Assembly: GCA_023935145.1 (NCBI GenBank)
Contig: CM043698.1
Span: forward strand, 14,430,001 to 14,494,000
DNA length: 64,000 nucleotides
Direction of reading: 5' to 3'
Source of the DNA: Bretschneidera sinensis
Taxonomy: Eukaryota > Streptophyta > Magnoliopsida > Brassicales > Akaniaceae
Of this stretch, positions 12,392-22,123 are shown piece after piece; the first letter of the stretch is position 1; each line of letters starts with the position of its first letter. Made by a program: the position numbers and the translations under genes. The notes below the pieces were generated by a model that saw only the letters and a program-made list of their open reading frames with translations, did no database searches and was not told the DNA's origin.

Positions 12392-12746
12392 TTGCACTAA
12401 AAGTTCATTTTAGGATTACTTTCATTATTTTATTTTTACCATCTTTTATCAAAACTTAATCAAAGTTGTTTTATCTTTCAGGTACTTCACGAAACCCTAC
12501 TTGCAGTTTCTGTGGAATTTGCGATCGATCGCAAGCTCCTGTGCGATCGAGCGCATTTAGGGCAGAGAGTACCCGAGCAGCAGAGTTGCACTGCTGCACT
12601 AAAACTGGTTTTTCTGCTTTATGCACGGACTTCGATCTCGATATCCGTAATTCTTTTCCCTCGATCCCGAGCTTGAACGGACCATCCGACAAAGGCTTAG
12701 GGACAACTTTGAGGAGAACAAAGGAGAAATCGAGAATGAAACACAA

Positions 12747-14147
12747 ATGGCGGAACAACTCGAAAACCAGCAACCACCTGCACGAGTTCCAATGAAGCAA
12801 TCCTTCATCCCTCGGAACATCGATCAACCATCATGCATTGCATATCAACCTGAGGCAGCGGGAAATTATTACATATCTCCGCAAATCTTGAATGCTTTGA
12901 CTCATTATAGGGGCACTCCTAACGAAGATCCACACTTGCACCTCCGAGAATTTATCAATCTTTGCAAGTTCCAGCATATTCAAGGCCTAGATCAAGAGGG
13001 AATCAGGTTAATTCTTTTTCCTTTTTCATTAAAAGATAATGCTAAAATGTGGTATCATTCATTGCCTGCAGACTCCATCCATACTTGGGAAGAGCTATCC
13101 AATAGATTTCTAAAGAAATTTTTTCCAGCCCAAAAGACAAGGCAAATTAGGAAGGAGATTCAATCATTCCAACAGAGGGATGGTAACCTTTTTTTCGAGG
13201 CATGGGGACACTTTAATGAGCTGCTACTCAAATTTCCACATCACAACTTACCTCAAGATGAGCTGGTCCTGGCTTTCTATGAAGGTTTGAGTGGCATAAA
13301 TCAAAGTATAGTGGATTCCGGTTGTGGAGGTATGCTGATGGAGAAGACTAGTGAAGAAGCCATGGAGCTGTTTGAGACTTTAAGTGAGCACACCCAGCAA
13401 TTCTCCTCGAGAGGGAGACAAGGAGTAAAGAGCAAGGGCATGTATGAAGTTAACTTACTTGGTGGAATTCCAACTCAGATAGATGGAATGGAGAGGAAAC
13501 TAGATATGCTTGTAAAAGCCATGACTGCTCAGAACACCTCACCGATTCCACAAGTCACACAACGCGAGGTATGTGCATTATGTTCTAAATTTGATCACAC
13601 TACTGAGACCTGCCATTTGTATTCATCTACAGATCCCGAGCAAGTGAATTATGTGGGATCGAACAATGCATATGCAAATACATACAACCCTGAATGGCGG
13701 AACCACCCCAACCTCTCATGGAGCAACAATCAAAGCAACTTGAACCTTCAAGGGCAACAAGAGAACTGTCATAAAGCAGCCCAACCAGTTCCAGAACCCA
13801 AGAAGGATGATCTAGAAAGTCTTGTAAAACAATTGGCCACTCAGCAACAACAACTAATGGCAACATTGATAACTTCACAAGATCAGCAAAGACAAATAAT
13901 TACAAAGCATGAGCAAACCATCCAAAGGCTGGAAATACAAATGGGGCAAATGGCTAAGGAGTTAAATGGAAGACAGCAAGGAGAACTTCCTGCACAAACA
14001 CTACCAAATCCAAGAGGACATCAGCAGCTGAAAGCTGTTACAACTCTCCGGAATGGGAAGATCATAGGAGTTAATGAGCCGGCTCAAGCATCTCAAGTAT
14101 CTCAAGCTAAGCCATCCACATCCAAGGTAAGTGAAGTAGAAAAGTAG
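12747..14147 (+). CDS. Athila-like gag polyprotein (466 aa)
   Basis: This is the capsid/nucleocapsid protein of the retrotransposon; it packages element RNA into virus-like particles in the cytoplasm. Residues about 55-190 carry the plant retrotransposon gag fold, with HLREFINLCKFQHIQG, NAKMWYHSLP and a helix ending RFLKKFFP. A complete CX2CX4HX4C zinc knuckle is visible (C276, C279, H284, C289). The C-terminus is Gln-rich (about 350-440) and could form a coiled coil. The ATG at 12747 follows a 380-bp leader. The frame ends at TAG (14145-14147), yet the same frame continues without interruption into protease, so gag and protease form one frame split by a single stop. Confidence 0.88.
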   Translation: MAEQLENQQPPARVPMKQSFIPRNIDQPSCIAYQPEAAGNYYISPQILNALTHYRGTPNEDPHLHLREFINLCKFQHIQGLDQEGIRLILFPFSLKDNAKMWYHSLPADSIHTWEELSNRFLKKFFPAQKTRQIRKEIQSFQQRDGNLFFEAWGHFNELLLKFPHHNLPQDELVLAFYEGLSGINQSIVDSGCGGMLMEKTSEEAMELFETLSEHTQQFSSRGRQGVKSKGMYEVNLLGGIPTQIDGMERKLDMLVKAMTAQNTSPIPQVTQREVCALCSKFDHTTETCHLYSSTDPEQVNYVGSNNAYANTYNPEWRNHPNLSWSNNQSNLNLQGQQENCHKAAQPVPEPKKDDLESLVKQLATQQQQLMATLITSQDQQRQIITKHEQTIQRLEIQMGQMAKELNGRQQGELPAQTLPNPRGHQQLKAVTTLRNGKIIGVNEPAQASQVSQAKPSTSKVSEVEK

Positions 14148-15278
14148 AATGCACCACCCTTCCCTCAAAGGTTAGTAACACCAAAGAAAGATAAATTGTT
14201 TGATATCTTTGAAACTTTGAGAAAAGTAGAAATTAACATTCCCTTATTAGATGCAATTAAACAAATCCCTTCCTATGCTAAATTTTTAAAAGATTGTTGC
14301 ATTAATAAAAGAAAGTTTCAAGAACATGAAACAGTGGCTCTAACTAAAGAGGTAAGTGCGATTTTGTTAAGAAAACTACCACCAAAACTAAAAGATCCGG
14401 GTAGTTTTACTGTTCCCTGTAGGATAGGTGATCCGTTGTTTGAGAAAGCATTACTAGATTTAGGAGCAAGTGTCAATTTGCTACCATACACAGTAGTTGA
14501 AAAGCTAGATTTGAGGGAGCTTCAACCAACCTCTATCACTTTGCAATTGGCAGATAGAAGCATCAAAAGACCTAGAGGTATACTTGAAGATGTATTGGTA
14601 AAGGTAGGAGAGTTTATTTTGCCTGTTGACTTCATTGTGTTAGATATGGAAGAATGCCCTATGCCATTACCTCTGCCCATCATCTTAGGAAGACCCTTCA
14701 TGAGGACGGCTGATACAATAATTAATGTAAAAAAGGGTATTGTAAGTATGACGGTAAATGGTGAGACAATAGAATTTAAGATATTTGATGCAATGAAATT
14801 ACCCCAAGATGATAATGATGATGAATGTTTTAATGAATTTTTTATGCAAAGTGCTATCAAGCAAGCATTTCAAGTCTATCACATTGATCCATTGGAGGCC
14901 GCCCTCACCCATAACTTCACAGGACCTGATATTGAGCCAGCATTAGAAACTGTTTATGATGACATTTTTGAAGCCGTGCACCTCCTTGAAGCCTCTCCAA
15001 AGTATCCAAGTAAGTTCACTCCTCCGTTTGAAAATCTTGAGCATACTAATACTACTTTTCTCTCATCTATTGTCCAGGAACCAAACTTAGAATTGCAGCA
15101 GTTGCCTGCAAGAAATCAGACCTTCACAATACATGGACACAAAATCACACCACATTCAGAAATTATAGTGCAACCAAGGGATGAAGATTTAACACCCCAA
15201 ATTGTTCAGTATGCAACAGCAACCAGAGCACCTAAGCCACATGCAGTGAATTTTAAGTACTCTTTGCCAAAAGACTAA
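14148..15278 (+). pseudogene. Athila-like protease with deleted pol (same frame as gag)
   Basis: The frame reopens right after the gag TAG with NAPPFPQRL, a block usual for the gag-pro linker of Athila. The aspartic protease follows, with LLDLGASVNLLP (the family often has DLGA rather than DSGA), then IILGRPFMRTA and a conserved VNGETIEF. After the protease, a short spacer reaches EPNLELQQLP, which resembles the usual start of the RT region. It then passes directly into ARNQTFTIHGHKITPH, which resembles the C-terminal tail of the integrase. Everything between is missing, in frame. The frame ends at 15276-15278. No start codon of its own is needed if it is made by readthrough; otherwise it is dead. 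Confidence 0.75.
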
Positions 15279-16936
15279 ATGATGAAGCTACTATAGAGAG
15301 CATTTGAGCAGTTCAGACTTTGATAAACGTGTAGCTCAAGTGCCTCTATTGAGGTCAGTGGCAGTAAGACCCCTGAGTACGCACTCTCTGCCACAAGTGC
15401 GATCAAGCGCACTTCACAGTGCGATCGAGCGCACATTGGACAACAACTTGCCATGATGCCTAAACTGTCAACCTCCACCTCCTGCACCCAGTTCCTTCTC
15501 GACTGCACCACTTGGAGACCAGCAGTGAAAGGGTACCACGTCTGGTTAAAGACGTTAAACTTAGCGCTCATGAGAGGCACCCCAAAGCATATCATTTTCA
15601 TAGTTTATTATTAGTATTTCATAGTTTACTTTTCTATTGTTGTTTATTACTTGTTTTCCATTTTATGTATGTTTTTCTTTCTTTTTCGAGGACAACGTGA
15701 GTGCATCAAGTTGAAGTTTGGGGGTGTGCTACGAGCCATGTCAGCCATCAGTTCTCCATCCCCCAGGTCAGCTCCTTCTATGCTATTCACACATTGGGGA
15801 CAATGTGCAATTTAAGTTTGGGGGTATGGGGACACATTCACACACTCACTATGTCCCACATTATTTTTGTTGTTTTGTTATTATTTTCATAGATAAATGC
15901 TTGTTTATTATGTCCAATAAACTTTTTATGATCTAAACAAAATGTTATGATTTGTCTTCATCAGTGAGCTTAACACTTTGAACATATAGGTCAATAAACA
16001 AGTTTTGAACCTAGATCACTGCCCTTTTGGCATTTAAGAATTCACAAGTTTAACTTGAACTATCACGAGCACATTAGCACATAGCTGTGTGGGGTATGAC
16101 ATGTTATTTGGATTGGTATGTTTCTTTTGCTTGACTGTGAACTAGATGACCTATTAGATTGACATTTTGGCATATAAAAATAGAAAAGATTGATTCGTGC
16201 TCAAAAAGAAAAAAATGCTCCTAATGATTAATAAAAACAAATCTTTCGCTGAGTAACTGGCCCTCTTGCCTCAGTAAGCATTGAGTGTCACGTCAAAAGG
16301 TGAAAAATCTTAAGTGATCATTAAAAAGAAATTTTTCGCTGAGTAACTGGCCCTCTTGCCTCAATAAGCATTGAGTGTCACGTCAAAAGGTAGAAAATTC
16401 TAAATGGTAGCATAAAAATCAGTTAGTTTCGTAGCCTTGTTGACTCGAGCCAGTAAGTCCTTAGGGGTGTCTTTACACCTAATGCCTTAAAATCATGTGG
16501 TTTGGGAGTCATTGGCTAAACACTCGTTACACGAGTCAACAAGAAATCTTAAGGGAACTAACCTGGCAAAAATCTCGCAAATAAAATACTATGCCATATT
16601 TGTTGACTCTAATAGGAAGTTTGGTGAATCTTGAGTCATCGAAACACTACCCATTTGAATATCTTGGAAACTCAATCTTTTATGTGCTAGTCACCACACA
16701 CCAAAGTCAAACTTGTGATATCTTAAAATACCTCATGAATATGATTTACGTTCAAAACTCTTATTCATTGCAGATATATGTTTACACTTATTAAGCTTGC
16801 TCATGAATGCGCATCATAGTTTTGTGTAAAATCTATATTTTTGATTGACACTATGAACATTGGATTTATCTATATTTTCGTTTTAGTTTTTAATTTAGTA
16901 TTGCTAAGGGACTAGCAATATGTAAGTTTGGGGGTG
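15279..16936 (+). other. Athila-like 3' untranslated region with duplications and polypurine tracts
   Basis: No coding signal is present. The stretch TTAAAGACGTTAAACTTAGC (15546-15565), followed by CGCTCATGAGAGGC, resembles a conserved post-pol block of Athila. AAGTTTGGGGGT occurs three times (about 15714, 15813, 16924). An ~85-bp segment beginning TCGCTGAGTAACTGGCCCTC is tandemly doubled (about 16247-16305 and 16337-16392). Two more GCGATC(G/A)AGCGCA motifs lie at 15399-15435. Confidence 0.7.
16923..16936 (+). promoter_or_regulatory. polypurine tract
   Basis: AAGTTTGGGGGTG sits immediately before the 3' LTR start (TGATAGACGC at 16937) and is the expected plus-strand primer. Confidence 0.8.
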
Positions 16937-18289
16937 TGATAGACGCTTAAATATACATATTTAAGCCCCCTTATTTACACTTGTTAGATCCTTTATTACG
17001 TTAATTTGGTATCTTTTACTCCATTTGTGTGTTTTACATGTTTTTGTAGGGTCTTGGAGAAAAAGAAGCAGTTTTGGCACTTTAAGGAAGAAATCTAGAA
17101 GCCCTGGAGCACTTTCTGGACAAAGGGCGATCAAGCGCACATGCAATGCGATCGAGCGCACATACGATCGTGCGCACACTTGTAGGATCGAGCGCACACT
17201 GCGATCGAGCGCAAGGACACACGCGATCGAGCGCAAATGTACAGGCGTGAATGGTAAACTGCAGAACCCTATTTTGGAAATAACTCTATTTTGGAAATAA
17301 AGGAGTTTTGTGTTTTAGGAAAGTTTAAAAACTCATGAGTCTATTAGGACTTCTCAAAAACCTATAAATACACTTGTAAACTCACACACAAAAACACACC
17401 TTAGATAGAAAACACTTTTCTCTTTTCTTTTACTTGGAGTGGAGAGCTTGGGAGAGAATTAACGCCTCTTCTCTCTGGTTTATTCTTCTCCCTTATGTTT
17501 TGTTTAATTATGTTTACTTCAGTTAGTATGTGTAACTAACTCTCTTATAGGGCTCGATTGAAGCCCTAGTTATGCATTCCCATATTTTTATTCATTGATT
17601 AAATCTTTGCATAGCTTATTATGTTACTTAACTTGATTAACGCCTATGCTTATTTAAATTCCTCATATGTATGTGTAAGGCCAACGTATGCATGTGGTAT
17701 GGATGAGTTAGTTAGATCAATTTGGATGACCGAGTCCTGGGTCTAACATCAGTAACAAGGGACCATCTTATCCCCAATACCCAAGTTAATCAACATGGGA
17801 AACCGGGAGTAGATACCATGCCCTAGGTCTCATGTGGTTGTCGATTTCCACAGTACCTATGTTTTCTTAAGGAATAACTCAAGCAGATACCATGCTGAAT
17901 CCCTTAAGGAAGAAAAGATTTAGAGTAGATACCATGCCTAACTCGTTGCTTAGGGAAATCAATAGCTTAAGGAGTATATACTATGCCCTTAGGTTGGCAA
18001 CCAGTAGGTACACATAATAAAGCTAGAGCACTGATACCTTATACAAAATCGGGAATGTATGACTAGTGGTGGATATCAAAGCCCTATGTCTTTATTATTA
18101 TCGAATCACCCTTCAGTTTATTTTTTCTATCTTTTTACATTGCAAATATAATTTTAAATCGAACTTTACTAATCCCTGTGGAGATGATCTTGCATTCGCA
18201 CACTATGCTACACTATTGACCTTGTGCACTTGCAAGTAAAACAAAGTACGATTATTCACCTATTTATTTAGGTATATTATCGCACAACA
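16937..18289 (+). repeat. Athila-like 3' LTR (1,353 bp)
   Basis: It is a near-identical partner of 10999-12367, ending CACAACA, with the ATCAC duplication following. It keeps several CGATCGAGCGCA motifs that have decayed in the 5' LTR, for example GCGATCGAGCGCAAGG here against GCGATAGAGTGCAAGG there. Confidence 0.92.
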
Positions 18290-18294
18290 ATCAC

Positions 18295-19540
18295 CTATAT
18301 ATTCTTCTTCTCTATCTATGGTATTGTTTAATAGAGTAGGATCTGATACAAAATCTTTAACTCTGCTTGTACCATTTTATGTCTTCTCACTCTTTTCAAT
18401 GGCAATCAAAATTTCATTCTCATTTAAGACAATGTGCTTTTGATAATTTTCTTTTTTTCTAAATCCCATAACTTGTAACCAAACTCAACATCCTCATAGC
18501 AAATAAAACACAAGTAGTTACTTTGTCATCTAGTTTTGACCTATTCTCTTTGAGCACTTGTGCAAATGCTTTGTAACCAAGCACCTTCAAGTGGGAATAA
18601 GAAACATATTTCCCCGTCCAAACTTTTTTTGGAAAATGTCAAAACCCAAAGGAACGGATGAAGATCTACTAATGAGGTAGCAAGCTGTACAAAATGTTTT
18701 ACCGAAAGGAATTGCTGGTGTGTTCTTGACATCTATATTATTTTGATTCTTCCCATCCTATTGCTTATGTTCAAGACCCAACAATTTCTCTTCATATGAC
18801 CAATTTTTATTGCAATGATAACATTTCACCCTATCTCTGGACTTAGACATGTATCTAGATTTACTATAACCTTTAGACTCTTTGCTCTTACTTCTACCCG
18901 TGTTCTCTTTAACAAGAGCTTGTCTACTATCTGCACCTAAATCCTTTTTGCGAGTCTCTTCGTCGAACATACCATCTTTAACCATAGACAAACTTAGCAC
19001 ATCATTTGGAGCAGAGCTATTAAGTGACACAATTAAAATCTCTCAACTATCAAGCAAAGTACCCAAAAAAAAATATTGATTGCAACTCATCATCTAACAC
19101 TATTTTCATCTTAGACAATTGGTTCACAATATCTTAAAAATCATTCAAGTGTTCGGCAATGGAGTGTCTGTCCCTGTCCCTGTACTTCAAATTCACAAGC
19201 TTCACTATCACAAAAGTTTTATTGCGTGTTGTCTTTCTCTCATCTAGTATCTCTAATTTACTCTAAAGAAATTTTGCATTTGTCTCTTTAGCCACATGAT
19301 AGAACACGCTAAGATCCATCGTCTAATGGCATCAACTGTTTTCCTGATCATTCTTTCCTATTCTTTAACGATCTTCTCCTTCAGCTTGGCTTCATCACCT
19401 TCAACGGGATCATACAAATATTTGCAATGAAGATAATATTCCATCTTCAGTATCCATACCGAATAATTATAAGCTATCAATAAAATCATAATACTAGATT
19501 TTTCATCCATGTTAACTAATACAAGCAACATGACTCTAAT
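18295..19540 (-). pseudogene. Copia gag and integrase remnant
   Basis: Read on the minus strand. Near 19576-19358 lies a gag N-terminus with IMILLIAYNYSVWILKMEYY and KYLYDPVEG-like sequence. Near 19030-18758 lies a Ser/Lys-rich linker and a damaged zinc knuckle (VKCYHCNKNW, then the His/Cys half lost). From 18732 to 18295 there are integrase-like fragments ending at the Athila-like insertion. Several frameshifts and stops are present. It joins the RT part at 10998. Confidence 0.75.
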
Positions 19541-19544
19541 ATCA
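19532..19544 (-). promoter_or_regulatory. Copia primer binding site (initiator tRNA-Met type)
   Basis: The minus strand reads TGATATTAGAGTC next to the LTR end at 19547. It resembles the TGGTATCAGAGC primer site of plant Copia elements with a few substitutions. Confidence 0.6.
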
Positions 19545-19546
19545 TT

Positions 19547-19995
19547 TGCTAGAAAAAAAATGTCATCCATTAACAATTAACCAAGTACCACAATACCAAT
19601 CAAATATTTTGAATTAAATATAATCACAACAAGCTATGTGCAGAAATAAAATAATAAGCACAAAATAAGGCAATTGACAAAAATATAAGAATTTACATGG
19701 AAAAACCTCTAGTGTAGAGGAAAAAAAACCACGAGGCGAAAGAGCAACTTCACTATGTAAATAACAGTTACAAAGTTTATGTTTCAAGTTTACACCCAAA
19801 CTTGACACCCACAACAATTTGGCAATAATAAAAAATTACCTTACGGGAAAAATCACTATAATACTATCAACTATTGAATCTGAGAAGTCTTTGCGCTTCA
19901 TCAAAATCAGTTGTCGTGATAAGAATTGCAAACTCGAGTAGCTTGATTTTTCGTGATCAAAATACTCCAATAATTACTTGAAAGAAAAACCCCAT
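19547..19995 (-). repeat. Copia 5' LTR, truncated
   Basis: It is homologous to 7148 to about 7600 of the 3' LTR. Similarity ends near 19995, so about 380 bp of the U3/promoter end is missing. The truncation removes the element's own promoter. Confidence 0.72.
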
Positions 19996-20600
19996 CAACA
20001 AGTTGAAGCCAAATAGTTTGTTTGGGCAAGCTTTTGCTTTTTCACCACAAAAATACTAATCAAAATCTTGGCCAAACAGACTCCAAATGTCATTGGTTAA
20101 CTTATTGTAACTCTCTCTAACGGGTGAAGAAGCCTTACTTTGAGCACTTGATATTTAATAAATATTCAAATTGACTTGTAAATTTGAACTAAATGATTAG
20201 TATTGTTCAAAAATGCTAACATGTTAACCGTTGTTGTAACACTCTCTAACACATGTAGAAAGTCAAATTTATTGATAATTTTACCTTAAAAAATCATTAC
20301 AACAAGTGGCAAAAAACATTATAACAAGTGTGGTATTTGAATTTTGCGTGAAATGTTAAAGTTGAGTGTCAGATTTTGGATGTCTAAGAACATTGGCAGT
20401 CATCTTATTTATTTTTTTACCTTATTTAGAGAAAATTATCGGCATCGACCCAAGCCCCATCCAAATTCCAAACACGCTTATCTGAAATAAAATATGGTTG
20501 ATTAATAAAATACGAAATATAATAAAAGTTGAAAAATGAATAAAGAGTCATCTAAAAGAGAAGAAAAATAAATAAAGATTCATTCGTAGTCTGTGTCCAC
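19996..20600 (+). promoter_or_regulatory. upstream region of kinase A
   Basis: This AT-rich stretch lies between the broken Copia LTR and the kinase A leader. No ORF or clear TATA was assigned. It is the most likely place for the promoter of the downstream kinase. Confidence 0.35.
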
Positions 20601-22123
20601 CACACGCGTTATCACAGACTCCAAAAACAATAAAAACCAAGCTGTACTAAAACGTGTAGATTGGTTAAAGCGAGTACATATTCATGTCCATACCCACGAG
20701 TAATACTCGCACCTGTCACAATAAAAACGAGGTTTTGAAAGTAAACAAGAAGCCAAGACTGTTCTCTCTCTCTTCCTCTCCCCTTCTTCTTCTTCTTCTT
20801 CTTCTTCTTGTCGTCGTCGTTGTCTGTCTGAACTTGGTTCTCTCTCTTGGTTATTGTCTTACCTCTGCAACTCTGCTTCAATTTCAGGTATACATTTCAT
20901 ATAATTTTCGAATTTAAGTGTCCCGATCAGCAATTATCTAAACATTCTTCAGTCTTGTGTAATTTTTCCTAAGTATGCATTTGATATTCTCAATCAGCTA
21001 TCTTTATCGGAACTTTCCAGAAATCTTTGGTCTTTTTATGTGATTTTCATTGATTAATTTGATTTTCAGTTTTGAAAATATCTGATCTATGATTTACTTT
21101 GTGCTCATAGACACTAGATTTTTCTATTTTCCAATTGAAAAATCTCTTGAGAAATGAAACTAAAATTTACATTTCCTAGTTCTATATGAATTGTTCTTTG
21201 TTAATTTTTTTTCTTCACTGATCACACTGTAGTTCAATTCTTGAGTTAACTTTCAGTCCGATTTCAAGGTTTTTAGGACTTTCATTTTGTTTTCCTTTTT
21301 GCACGGTTTATACGAACATCGAGCGTAGGAGAATTAAAATTTGAAATTCACTATTTTTTGTTGCTCCTGAAACTGAAAGTTCTAATTTTCATGCATTCCC
21401 CCAGCTATAAACGGGTATAGAGGAATTGATTTTGATTTTCAAGGGTTTTATTCATATTTCTTTTATAATGGTTTCTTTTTTTGGGCAATTACAAGGTACA
21501 GAGGGTGAGGAAACTGTGACTTAAAATGAGTGTGAAGAGCCTGGGATTGGGGTAATTGTGTTTCTAAGGCTTTTCATCAGCTGGAGAGGTATGTATTTTT
21601 TTTAATAGAAATCACAATGTGTTATTTGCTTGTCTGCTGCTGTGTAAAGTGTGGATCTTAAGAGGGCATATTGAAGCTGAAGGACCTCTTTGTTTAAAAC
21701 AGTAACAACAAAAGTATGAATTTCCGGAAATTGATTGAAAGAAGTGCATATCTGAAAATGGGGGTCCATAAATGCCATCAAAGTTCCAATATTGTTCAAA
21801 TGCAGCATTAGCTCCGTTTGTTGACGTGGAGAATTGCATGTCGTATTTGAATGTTATGCCTTCTTTTTTCTAACTGATTTCTTTTATGAAGAAGGCTCAG
21901 AGAAATAAATTGATCATATGTTCAGCAAGTAAATTGAGCTAAAAAAGGAGGTTATACACTAATCGCTCATTAATAGTCGCCTTTTATGTTTCAATATCTA
22001 ATTATATCCTATATATGTGTTGGTTTTAGGACGCCTGCTGGAGAGACTGCACTATTAAATGAGTATCAGGAGATCGGATTAAAAAGAGTTGCAATATCGT
22101 GTTTAATTTTTGAAGTTGCATTG
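20600..22123 (+). other. kinase A 5' UTR exons and introns
   Basis: Two non-coding exons can be proposed by comparison with kinase B. Exon 1 ends at 20887 (TTTCAG/GTATAC), and exon 2 runs from about 21502 to 21588 (GGAGAG/GTATGT). It shares GAAGAGCCTGGGAT and AATTGTGTTTCT with kinase B exon 2 (40456-40548). Exon 3 starts at 22030 after TTGGTTTTAG and contains the ATG at 22124. The exon 1 leader has CT and CTT microsatellites (about 20763-20809). Confidence 0.6.

Larger units (their letters stand above)
10999..18289 (+). mobile_element. Athila-like Ty3/gypsy retrotransposon lacking RT/RNase H/integrase (7.29 kb)
   Basis: The element has two near-identical LTRs (10999-12367 and 16937-18289), flanked by the 5-bp target duplication ATCAC (10994-10998 and 18290-18294). 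A primer binding site complementary to the 3' end of tRNA-Asp follows the 5' LTR, and a polypurine tract precedes the 3' LTR. The interior encodes gag and an aspartic protease, then stops. The RT, RNase H and integrase domains are absent, so the element depends on enzymes from relatives, as described for TR-GAG elements. It inserted into the older Copia element. Confidence 0.9.
7148..19995 (-). mobile_element. decayed Ty1/Copia retrotransposon with nested hAT-like and Athila-like insertions
   Basis: This is a minus-strand Copia element. Its parts read right to left: truncated 5' LTR (19995-19547), primer binding site, gag (about 19540-18750), integrase remnants (to 18295), then, across the Athila-like insertion, reverse transcriptase and RNase H (10998-9484), then, across a hAT-like insertion, polypurine tract and 3' LTR (7981-7148). 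The two LTRs are clearly homologous but much diverged, and the pol frames are broken. Without the two insertions the element would be about 4.3 kb. The gag-to-RNase H order with integrase before RT is the Copia order. Confidence 0.82.
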
